A stretch of 7,949 nucleotides of DNA from DATAVB01 sp040414495 (GTDB lineage Bacteria > Actinomycetota > Actinomycetes > Mycobacteriales > QHCD01), in contig JBEDUI010000051.1 of assembly GCA_040414495.1 (NCBI GenBank), forward strand, positions 1-7,949, written 5' to 3'. Of this stretch, positions 1 through 5,738 are shown piece by piece. A program made the translations under genes and the position numbers. A model generated the notes under the pieces. The model saw nothing but the letters and a program-made list of their open reading frames with translations, did not search any database and was not told where the DNA came from. The stretch's first letter is position 1. Each line of letters opens with the position of its first letter.

Positions 1-2
1 TC

Positions 3-146
3 GGGGTCGACGGTTCGTCCTACTACGGTCTACAAGGGACCAGCGGGTTCGACCGGGTTGCCGCGTTCCAGCAGGGATTCCAGGCGGCGCTCCAAGTCGG
101 CTTCCAGGGCAGCCCGGCCCAGGGCGCAACCGTCTGCAAGCCGTAA
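3..146 (+). CDS. C-terminal end of an unrecognised protein (5' part outside window)
   Basis: An open frame enters from the left edge and ends at TAA 144-146, giving the last 47 residues. The tail is rich in Gly, Gln, Ser and Phe, has a helical-looking stretch (FDRVAAFQQGFQAALQ) and ends in a Cys three residues from the stop (ATVCKP). The composition and lone near-terminal Cys would fit an exported protein, but this is inference. I recognise no family from this fragment. Third positions are G/C-rich as in the main genes of the window, and the other frames here read as nonsense, which supports this frame being real. A small hairpin at 187-200 follows but has no T-run. Confidence 0.6.
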   Translation, partial: GVDGSSYYGLQGTSGFDRVAAFQQGFQAALQVGFQGSPAQGATVCKP

Positions 147-620
147 CGAATCAAAGGAGCTGGGCTCGATGCGCTCACGACCGATTGCAGGACTTCCTGC
201 TCTCGCAGGTGACCCTGATCGACGCTGAACCCGCAGGCAGCTGTCGTCCGTTCTCCGAACCGCTCGTGGTGACTCTGGCCTGGCCACGCGAGGCGCGGGC
301 TACGACACCTGCTAAGAGCCGATACGTAGCGTGCGCTGTCCGCATCAGTACAGGAACCGTCCCTGTCCTGGCCGGTCAACTCGGTGTCCGAGATCGCAGC
401 CACGGAAGGACCTATGCCGCCCTCGGTGCCGAATGGTGTGATGAGGTTGGTCAGGCATCGGCCGCTAAATGCACTGACGTTTCGCCAGTTTCGGAAAACA
501 GTGCGGTGGTGCGGTATCCAAGCGGCATGATACTCGTGCCGGCTCAGGCCCACGTCTAGCAACGTCTCCGACTTCATTGTCGAGGCAAGGCCAGCCGCGG
601 CATTAACTCGGAGGAAGGCT
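147..620. other. 474-bp spacer with no convincing gene
   Basis: Both strands contain long open frames (185-559 plus; 23-640 minus), but neither shows a recognisable motif, a good ribosome-binding site or the codon bias of the neighbours, so I treat them as chance. Possible minor contents: a 19-codon frame at 169-228 that begins nine bases after an AAAGGAG-like ribosome-binding site (153-159), and a 6-bp hairpin at 187-200 (GCAGGA-ct-TCCTGC). The upstream region of the secreted-protein gene lies at the right end, but I see no clear -35/-10 pair. Confidence 0.4.
610..614 (+). promoter_or_regulatory. Ribosome-binding site for the TTG start at 621
   Basis: GGAGG at 610-614 lies six bases before TTG at 621. 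This is the best Shine-Dalgarno match near the gene. It favours the TTG start over the in-frame GTG at 660, which has only a weaker AAAGGGA about five bases upstream. Confidence 0.6.
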
Positions 621-1043
621 TTGGCACGTAACGCCATCACGAAGCTGAAAGGGACTCACGTGATTCTTAGTACGAAGCGACGCGGTCTTTCCATTATTGC
701 TATCGGAGCCGTTGCATCTGGACTTGCTATCACCACTCTGGTTGCTCCGGCATCGGCTGTCTCCTCCCCTAACATGATCGGCAAATGTGCGTCCAAACCT
801 ACGGCCAATGCGAGCTTACGCACGACTCTCGCCGGACAAGCTCACATCTACGGTGGCCCCGCGGACGTATGCCACGTGATAACAAATGCCGGCACTGGTG
901 ACCACGTTACTGTGCACTGCTCATGGACTTATTCTGACGGGGTAGCCTTTGATTACGTTCACGACGATGAACGGTTGACCAACGGTTGGGTCAACGACAG
1001 CGTCGTCGTTGGCAAAATTCCCGCGACCTCGACTCGCTGCTAA
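621..1043 (+). CDS. Secreted SH3b-like domain protein with four cysteines
   Basis: This 140-residue protein has an export signal: basic residues (KRR at 19-21), a hydrophobic core at about 23-42, and an AxA signal-peptidase site (A44-S-A46). The mature part of about 94 residues resembles small bacterial SH3 domains, ending in the typical GW-V motif (GWVNDSVV, 122-129). Cys56, Cys84, Cys100 and Cys140 could form two disulfides outside the cell. Its role is unknown; SH3b domains often bind cell-wall peptides or other ligands. The TTG start has a good ribosome-binding site. A GTG at 660 would give 127 residues and a more usual signal peptide length. The gene ends in tandem TAA stops. In the 37 codons from Arg21 to Ala57 I count only 17 ending in G or C, far below the other genes here, suggesting transfer or weak selection. 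It converges on the thioredoxin gene. Confidence 0.75.
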   Translation: MARNAITKLKGTHVILSTKRRGLSIIAIGAVASGLAITTLVAPASAVSSPNMIGKCASKPTANASLRTTLAGQAHIYGGPADVCHVITNAGTGDHVTVHCSWTYSDGVAFDYVHDDERLTNGWVNDSVVVGKIPATSTRC

Positions 1044-1060
1044 TAATGCGGATCATGCTC

Positions 1061-1082
1061 ACTCGCCGCAACGAGTAATTTT
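1061..1082 (+). terminator. Possible weak intrinsic terminator after the SH3b gene
   Basis: A 5-bp stem (ACTCG / CGAGT, six-base loop) is followed directly by AATTTT, 18 bases after the stop codon. Position and T-run fit an intrinsic terminator, but the stem is short. Confidence 0.35.
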
Positions 1083-1126
1083 GCGTGGTCACCGTCAGTA
1101 ATACAAACTAAATCCAATCAAGTAAT

Positions 1127-1222
1127 GTCGGGCTAGGCGAACGCATTGCCACCTACTCCGCCCGGTTCAGATCGCAGCTGGAGTCCACCGACTTCAAGTC
1201 GCTCACCTGGCGAAGAGACTGA
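1127..1222 (+). pseudogene. Possible 3' remnant of a gene (31 codons)
   Basis: One plus-strand frame reads VGLGERIATYSARFRSQLES and then TDFKSLTWRRD before TGA at 1220-1222. The mix of charged, aromatic and small residues looks protein-like, unlike the proline-rich frames around it. There is no start codon in frame after the upstream TAA, so it would be a decayed 3' end. I do not recognise the family, and a chance frame of this length is quite possible. Confidence 0.2.
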
Positions 1223-1237
1223 CCCACTGCTGACCAT

Positions 1238-1287
1238 GATCGTGAGTGGATTTGGTACCGAATGGGGCAGCAAATCCACTCACGATC
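1238..1287. repeat. Perfect 17-bp inverted repeat (REP/MITE-like palindrome)
   Basis: GATCGTGAGTGGATTTG (1238-1254) is repeated exactly in inverted form as CAAATCCACTCACGATC (1271-1287) around a 16-base spacer that contains GGTACC. There is no T-run on either side, so an ordinary intrinsic terminator is unlikely, though the structure would fold strongly in RNA from either strand. A perfect dyad of this length suggests a REP-type element, the termini of a tiny non-autonomous element, or a protein-binding site. It lies between two convergent genes, a common place for such palindromes. Confidence 0.85.
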
Positions 1288-1501
1288 TTGAAGCGAGCGA
1301 CCCCTCAACCCCGCCAGTCACACCAGCCACACCACGGACGAACCCTGCGCAGCCATCACGATCACGAAAAGCCGGCGCGGCCGGGCCGCCCAATCCGCCG
1401 GACACACGTCCAGCCGGACCGGCAGATCAGCCGGGCCGGCCAAATCAACCCGGCCGCCGCTCGATCAACCGAACGGCAGCGTCAGCCCATACCCCAGGGT
1501 T

Positions 1502-2431
1502 TTAGAACAGCGCGGCGCTGAGCTGACGACGGGCGGTGCTCACCTGCGGATCGTCGTCACCGAGGACCGCGAACAGGTCAACCAGCCGGGCCCGTACCGC
1601 ATTGCGCTCGTCACCAGACGTGCTGCGAACCAGGGCCAACAGCCGGTTGAACGCCGACTCGGTCAGCCCCTCGAGGACCTCGGCATCGGCGGCGGCCAGC
1701 GCCAACTCGACGTCATCGGGCGCCGCGTCGGCCCGCGCCACCACGTCTGGGCCGGCAGTCTGAACCCGCAGCTGCAGCTGTACGCCGTGCAGCATCGCCT
1801 CGGCCCCGGCGTGCCCGGGATCCCGGTCCAGCAAGGCTCGCAGCTCGCGCTCGGCCCCGGCCAGATCGTCGGCCGCCAGCAGCGACTCGACCGCATCTAG
1901 GGCCGGGTCGGTCGGCTCGGCCGCCGGCTCACCGGCATTGGCGCCAGGCGCGGGCATCGAACCGCCGGTCGCCTCGACCAGCGCCGTGATCCACTCCCGG
2001 ACCTGCGGCTCAGGCAGCGCGCCGGTGAACTCGGCCACCAACTGCCCCTGGAACACCGCTTTCACCGCGGGAATCCCCTGCACTCGCAGCGCCTGCGCGA
2101 TCGAAGGGTTCGCATCGACGTCGATCTTGGCCAGTACCCAGCTGCCACCGCCCTCGGCGGCCAACGACTCCAACACCGGGCTCAGCTGCTTACACGGCCC
2201 ACACCATTCGGCCCACAGGTCGAGCACGACCGGGACCTGCATCGACCGTTCCAGCACCTCGGCCTGGAACGTCGCTTCGGTGACATCGACCACGGACGTC
2301 CCAGCGGCGGGCGCACTGGCACCGCCGGGCGCACCCCCTGCGGGAGCGGGGGCCTGGGACCGCGCCTTGAGAGCGGACAGATCGACCGCTCGCGCCATCG
2401 CGCCGGTTAGTGGTACATCTCCTGGCTGCAT
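1502..2431 (-). CDS. Thioredoxin-domain protein with C-terminal TPR-like helices (CnoX/YbbN-like)
   Basis: This 309-residue cytoplasmic protein has three parts: a low-complexity Ala/Pro/Gly N-terminus (about 1-45) beginning with an AVDLSALKAR motif, a thioredoxin fold (about 47-145) and a helical C-terminus (about 160-309) like the TPR region of CnoX/YbbN. The WCGPC active site is intact at 76-80 and the cis-proline is Pro121 in GIPAV. E. coli YbbN has lost the first active-site Cys, so this one should be redox-active. By analogy it may hold and protect clients during oxidative stress. Homologues of this layout are common in Actinomycetota (the mycobacterial Rv1324 type). I chose ATG 2431 over an upstream frame reaching 2515 because that extension lacks conserved features and enters the divergent promoter region. 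ATG 2398 is an alternative. It is divergent from the membrane-protein gene. Confidence 0.9.
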   Translation of the reverse strand: MQPGDVPLTGAMARAVDLSALKARSQAPAPAGGAPGGASAPAAGTSVVDVTEATFQAEVLERSMQVPVVLDLWAEWCGPCKQLSPVLESLAAEGGGSWVLAKIDVDANPSIAQALRVQGIPAVKAVFQGQLVAEFTGALPEPQVREWITALVEATGGSMPAPGANAGEPAAEPTDPALDAVESLLAADDLAGAERELRALLDRDPGHAGAEAMLHGVQLQLRVQTAGPDVVARADAAPDDVELALAAADAEVLEGLTESAFNRLLALVRSTSGDERNAVRARLVDLFAVLGDDDPQVSTARRQLSAALF

Positions 2432-2437
2432 ACCCCG

Positions 2438-2443
2438 ATTCTG
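2438..2443 (-). promoter_or_regulatory. Possible -10 box of the thioredoxin gene (leaderless)
   Basis: On the minus strand CAGAAT lies six bases before ATG 2431, matching TATAAT at four of six positions. The distance would place transcription start at or next to the start codon, as in the leaderless genes common in Actinomycetota. I see no clear -35 box. Confidence 0.35.
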
Positions 2444-2551
2444 CCGCATCGCCTTCCGGGAAGGGCTCGCACCGCCCCGCCAGCCGTAAAAGCGGGCTAA
2501 AGCTTGACCCCACAACGTGAGCGGATGCGCCGGCAGAGCGAGCGATCCGGC

Positions 2552-2557
2552 TACGGT
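2552..2557 (+). promoter_or_regulatory. Possible -10 box of the membrane-protein gene (leaderless)
   Basis: TACGGT fits the actinobacterial TANNNT -10 pattern and ends six bases before GTG 2564. This spacing would start the transcript at the GTG itself. It is the main reason for choosing this start over TTG 2504 or ATG 2525, neither of which has a good ribosome-binding site. Confidence 0.5.
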
Positions 2558-2563
2558 AGGTCC

Positions 2564-3967
2564 GTGGCTGCGACGCTACCGGCGCCGACCAGAGCCTTCG
2601 GGGGCCTTGTCGAGACCATTGAGACCGAGCATGCCCGCGTGGGCTGGACTCGGTTCGCGGTCGTGCTCGGATACGCGGCTGCCTACGCCGCTTGTGTCAT
2701 CGTCCTGGTGTCGATCCCCAGCGGCCGGCCGATCTGGAACACCGTATTCGCCGAGGATGGCGCGAACTTCCTGAAGGACGGCCTGACCCGGTCCTGGCCC
2801 GGTGTGATCTTCCGGCAGTACGCCGGCTACATGCACTTGGTGCCGCGGCTGATCAGCGGCATCGCCGCACTGTTGCCCTTACGCGATGCTCCAATCGTCT
2901 TCACGTTGGCCAGTGCCATGATCCGCGCGGGAATCGCGGTATTCATCTTCCGGGCCAGCTCCAGTCACCTGCGCGCGCCGGCTTTCCGGCTGCTGGCTGC
3001 CGCCGTCGTCATCACGGTCCCGTCCGGCGAGACGTTGGACAACATCGCGAACCTGCACTGGTACCTGATCGCCGGGGCGTTCTGGGCGGTGTTGTGGCAA
3101 CCCCGCTCGCGGGTCGGAGTCGCCGTCGCCACGAGCATCGTGGTGGCTTCGATGTGTAGCGACCCGCTCACGTTGGTCCTCGCACCACTGGTCCTGCTCC
3201 GGATCGCGACGCTGCGGGGCTGGCGAAATCAGGTGGTGAGCATCGCGTTTTTCGGTGCCGCGATCGTGCAGTTGCTGGTCGTGTCGCATGGCACCCGGGT
3301 GAATCAGCACAGCTACCCCTGGGGCCAGATTCCGAGCATCGCCGCGGTCCGGGTCGTGGTGCCGTTCGTGACCGGCCGCGACATCGCCGGCGACCTGGTT
3401 GGCGGCAGCGCCCAGGCCCTGTTGCTGGCCGGCGCGGTCGCGGTCCTGCTGCTGATCGCCTGGCCCGGCCTGCGGGCGGGTGGGCCGAGCCGCGCGGTCG
3501 TGATGTCCGCGATGTTCGTCGGCGCCGCACTGCTGGCGCTGGCGTGGCGTAAGTCCGGCGCCGGAATTCCCGATCCGAGTACGACGCTGCGCGGCGACAG
3601 CCGGTACGTCGTCACCCCGACGATCCTGCTGGCCAGCGCACTGGCCGCCAGCCTGTCGGCGATCGGGCACCGGATGACCGTGCGGCACACCGTTTTCTCC
3701 GGTGCTATCACCACGCTCGTCGTGGGCATGATGCTGTTCGGCCAGACACCGAGCAAGCCGCAGCCGGGGCCGACCTGGGGCGCCGAGTTGGCCCGTAGCC
3801 GCGCTGCCTGCGCCAGCACCGGGGCGACCAGCGAATCCCTGCACATCCGTCCGGGCAGCTGGCATGTCCAGCTGCCGTGCTCGGTGCTCCGCCCCGGCCA
3901 CCCGGTCGTCGGCGCGGTATGGGTCGGTACCGGCGGTGCGGTGTTCGGTTCAGTGCACGTCGACTAA
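2564..3967 (+). CDS. Polytopic membrane protein, possibly GT-C-type glycosyltransferase-like
   Basis: This is a 467-residue integral membrane protein with about 10-11 hydrophobic segments. The first lies at about residues 31-51 and the last ends near residue 400. After the first segment comes a loop with an acidic pair (FAEDGANF, Glu64-Asp65), then a GYMH stretch with His91. An acidic motif in the first external loop is the hallmark of GT-C glycosyltransferases, which use polyprenyl-phosphate sugars outside the membrane. That assignment is inference; no donor or acceptor can be named. A later segment holds SRYVV, also seen in such proteins. The C-terminal tail, about 60 residues with two cysteines, is probably extracellular. 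The start is uncertain: GTG 2564 is preceded by a -10-like box at leaderless spacing, while TTG 2504 would add 20 residues. It converges on the hydrolase gene. Confidence 0.8.
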   Translation: MAATLPAPTRAFGGLVETIETEHARVGWTRFAVVLGYAAAYAACVIVLVSIPSGRPIWNTVFAEDGANFLKDGLTRSWPGVIFRQYAGYMHLVPRLISGIAALLPLRDAPIVFTLASAMIRAGIAVFIFRASSSHLRAPAFRLLAAAVVITVPSGETLDNIANLHWYLIAGAFWAVLWQPRSRVGVAVATSIVVASMCSDPLTLVLAPLVLLRIATLRGWRNQVVSIAFFGAAIVQLLVVSHGTRVNQHSYPWGQIPSIAAVRVVVPFVTGRDIAGDLVGGSAQALLLAGAVAVLLLIAWPGLRAGGPSRAVVMSAMFVGAALLALAWRKSGAGIPDPSTTLRGDSRYVVTPTILLASALAASLSAIGHRMTVRHTVFSGAITTLVVGMMLFGQTPSKPQPGPTWGAELARSRAACASTGATSESLHIRPGSWHVQLPCSVLRPGHPVVGAVWVGTGGAVFGSVHVD

Positions 3968-4073
3968 TTCCGTAGGTCGCTCAATTCTGTACGTACGGTT
4001 ATTTCCGTACGTCAGCTCAATTCCGTACCTACGGCCAATTCCGTATGAGGGCCTTAATTCCGTACGAGGAAGT
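3966..4073. repeat. Six imperfect 18-bp direct repeats at a convergent gene junction
   Basis: Units start at 3966, 3983, 4001, 4019, 4037 and 4056 (periods 17, 18, 18, 18, 19) with consensus AATTCCGTAC followed by a variable eight bases, often GTACGGCC-like. Dyads are nested in the array: ACGTACGG (3991-3998) pairs with CCGTACGT (4005-4012) around TTATTT, and CCGTA (4023-4027) pairs with TACGG (4030-4034). Unit 1 begins in the membrane-protein stop codon and unit 6 covers the last codons of the hydrolase. The array could act as a two-way terminator or a protein-binding cluster, or it may be a neutral expansion. Confidence 0.85.
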
Positions 4074-4671
4074 AGTTGTCGTGGCCGGGCACCACGATGT
4101 CGGCCTGGCTGGCGATCAGATTCAGCGACGCGACCGCGGCCGGGTGGTCGACGGTGTTGTGGTAAACGTCGCGGTGGCGGAAGAACTCCTCGGTCATCAC
4201 GCCGTCGCCGCTGACCACGACCCGGGCGCCGTCGCTGGTGAACGCCACCGACGTCAGCCCGGACGTGTGGCCTGGCGTGGGCAACAATTCGACCCCCGGT
4301 GCCAGCGACTGCGGCGCGACCTCGATCCGGTCGGTCACCTCTTCGCTCGATCGCCAATCGGCCAGTTCGCCCGCGGCCATGCACCAACGGGCCTGCGGAA
4401 AAGCTTCCAGACCCTCGCGATGGTCGCCGTGCCGATGCGTCACAAATACCGTGTCGATAGCGCTCGCCGGCAGGCCGGTGCGTTGATCCAACGCCCGTAC
4501 CATCGCCTCGGGCGGCAGGCTCGGATCGACCAGCACAATCTGGCCGCCGGCCCGGATGACCGTGGTGGTGCAGCAGGTGGGCCGGTAGGAACGCTCCACC
4601 GATTCGCCCCAGTATTTGTTACGGGACAAATGGCCGACCGTGACCAGGTCCCAACGAATGTTGTCGCTCAT
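4054..4671 (-). CDS. Metallo-beta-lactamase-fold hydrolase
   Basis: This is a 205-residue, probably cytoplasmic metal-dependent hydrolase. The metal ligands are all present: THRHGDH at 78-84 (His79, His81, Asp83, His84), His135 in PTPGHTSG, Asp156 in SGDGVM and His197 in PGHDNYF. This is the set for a two-metal site of the glyoxalase-II/lactonase branch. There is no signal peptide and no beta-lactamase-specific feature, so antibiotic resistance is not implied. The substrate is unknown; lactones, thioesters or phosphodiester-like compounds are all possible. Its ATG overlaps the TGA of the upstream aldo/keto reductase (ATGA), so the two are probably co-translated and may act on successive intermediates. 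The 3' end lies inside the 18-bp repeat array, which encodes the final LVRN and the stop. Confidence 0.92.
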   Translation of the reverse strand: MSDNIRWDLVTVGHLSRNKYWGESVERSYRPTCCTTTVIRAGGQIVLVDPSLPPEAMVRALDQRTGLPASAIDTVFVTHRHGDHREGLEAFPQARWCMAAGELADWRSSEEVTDRIEVAPQSLAPGVELLPTPGHTSGLTSVAFTSDGARVVVSGDGVMTEEFFRHRDVYHNTVDHPAAVASLNLIASQADIVVPGHDNYFLVRN

Positions 4672-5543
4672 CCGGCGTCCTCGGCCCGGTAGATCCCAGC
4701 GGTCATCCGCGGTAATTGGGCCAGGTCGAATTCCGGCCGGAACGCCTCTACCAGCGCCACATTGCGTTTCACCTCATCGGGCCAGCGCATTCCGACGATC
4801 GGCGCGTGCACCCGGGAGTCGGACAGCACGAATTTCAGGCACACCTCGTAAATGTCCTTCGCCTCCTGCCATTCGGGGACCAGCGACTGCGCCATCCGCT
4901 GGAAAATCCCGGACGTCATCGTGCGCATTGTCACCACGCCGGTATTCAGCTTGGCCGTCTCATCGAGAATGTGCCGGGCCGCGGACTGATAGATGAGGTT
5001 GTACGCGAGCTGCACGACGTCGAATTCCGGCAGCGGCAGGAACGGACGCGCCGTCCACGGCTCCTCCGCGGTCAATCCGATGAACCGCACCTCGCCGCGA
5101 TCGCGCAGCTCGCGCAGCCCGTCCAGTGGTCCATTGTGGACGATGTGCTGGTAATCCTCGGGTGTGTACATGCCGCCATGGAATTGAATTACGTCAATGT
5201 GCTCACACTGCAGTCGTTTCAGGCTGGCGTGCACGCTGTCGATGACGTCCTGTTTGGACCGGCCCTCCCAGTTGACCTTGGTGGCCAGTACGCACTCGGC
5301 GCGCCGGGTCCGCATCACCTCGCCGATCAGCCGTTCGCTATTGCCCTCGCCGTAGCTGGGTGCCGTATCGATATACGTGATGCCGGCGTCCAGGGCGGCG
5401 TTGATCGTGGCGATCGCGGTGGCCCGCCCATCGGCCGACCAGGGATCCCACCCGCGGGCGCGGTTGATTCCGCCAAATGGAAATCCGCCGAGAATGATCC
5501 GCGAAATCCGCAACCCGGTACGTCCCAGCGTTATCTGCTGCAC
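4668..5543 (-). CDS. Aldo/keto reductase family oxidoreductase
   Basis: This is a 291-residue NAD(P)H-dependent reductase with the TIM-barrel aldo/keto reductase fold, full length for the family. The catalytic tetrad is visible: Asp59 and Tyr64 in YIDTAPSYGEGNSE, Lys89 in ATKVNW and His122 in IDVIQFHGG. The cofactor-binding end is PIVGMRWPDEVKRNV (248-262), where the family usually has a phosphate-gripping loop. The N-terminal LGRTGLRISRIILGG is typical. The carbonyl substrate cannot be told from sequence. Translation starts at GTG 5543 with a good GGGAG about eight bases upstream. The stop overlaps the start of the metallo-hydrolase gene, forming a coupled pair. The mutase gene lies 195 bp upstream on the same strand, but a hairpin between them suggests separate transcription. 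Confidence 0.93.
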   Translation of the reverse strand: MQQITLGRTGLRISRIILGGFPFGGINRARGWDPWSADGRATAIATINAALDAGITYIDTAPSYGEGNSERLIGEVMRTRRAECVLATKVNWEGRSKQDVIDSVHASLKRLQCEHIDVIQFHGGMYTPEDYQHIVHNGPLDGLRELRDRGEVRFIGLTAEEPWTARPFLPLPEFDVVQLAYNLIYQSAARHILDETAKLNTGVVTMRTMTSGIFQRMAQSLVPEWQEAKDIYEVCLKFVLSDSRVHAPIVGMRWPDEVKRNVALVEAFRPEFDLAQLPRMTAGIYRAEDAG

Positions 5544-5551
5544 CCGTTCGT

Positions 5552-5556
5552 CTCCC
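5552..5556 (-). promoter_or_regulatory. Ribosome-binding site for the aldo/keto reductase GTG start
   Basis: On the minus strand GGGAG ends eight bases before GTG 5543 and supports that start. No ATG lies nearby in frame. I see no clear promoter hexamers in the 195-bp spacer. Confidence 0.6.
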
Positions 5557-5668
5557 TAGACTCGCCCCGATCCTGTACGGACATCATCTCCGAAGAACGA
5601 GCGGATGCGGCATTCGGAAACCGACCGAACGGCATTTCTCGCGTCGAATTGGATTGGCCGAATCAGGA

Positions 5669-5720
5669 CGTGCTGCTTAGGTCCTCGGCCTGCTGCGCCG
5701 ACCAGGACTCAAGCAACACG
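5669..5720 (-). terminator. Long imperfect hairpin after the mutase gene, probable terminator
   Basis: Arms 5669-5689 and 5697-5720 pair in blocks around a seven-base loop: CGTG/CACG, TGCTT/AAGCA, TCCT/AGGA and CGGC/GCCG, with one mismatch, G-U pairs in the minus-strand RNA and a three-base bulge. The hairpin begins 18 bases after the mutase stop codon. There is no T-run, but actinobacterial terminators often lack one. It would separate the mutase transcript from the reductase-hydrolase pair, or act as an RNA processing or stability element. Confidence 0.5.
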
Positions 5721-5738
5721 CCCTAAGCCAATGACAAT

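Larger units (their letters stand above)
1044..1501. other. 458-bp spacer between convergent genes
   Basis: The left half is relatively AT-rich and holds a weak terminator, a possible gene remnant (1127-1222) and a perfect 17-bp inverted repeat (1238-1287). The right half (about 1370-1500) is made of CCGG/GGCC-rich short dyads, for example GCGGCC-g-GGCCGC at 1377-1389, with AAAA at 1367-1370. Read on the minus strand, that gives a GC-rich dyad followed by TTTT and could help end the thioredoxin transcript. The proline-rich open frames here look like compositional artefacts. Confidence 0.45.

Noticed and set aside
185..559. 124-codon plus-strand open frame
   Set aside because: No ribosome-binding site, family motif or codon bias like the neighbours. 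I prefer non-coding.
23..640. 205-codon minus-strand open frame
   Set aside because: It overlaps the real 3' end of the first gene and the start of the SH3b gene, and has no recognisable motif or domain. It appears to be a chance frame.
1146..1521. Proline/arginine-rich open frames in the spacer
   Set aside because: Composition is dictated by CCGG-rich DNA. They have no start signals, and one contains the perfect palindrome.
2879..3901. 340-codon minus-strand open frame opposite the membrane protein
   Set aside because: It is a shadow of a GC-rich gene. The plus-strand frame has clear membrane segments while this one is a low-complexity run of Arg, Gln, Asp and Gly.
4716..5726. 336-codon plus-strand open frame opposite the aldo/keto reductase
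   Set aside because: The minus strand carries the complete reductase with its catalytic tetrad, so the opposite frame is a shadow.
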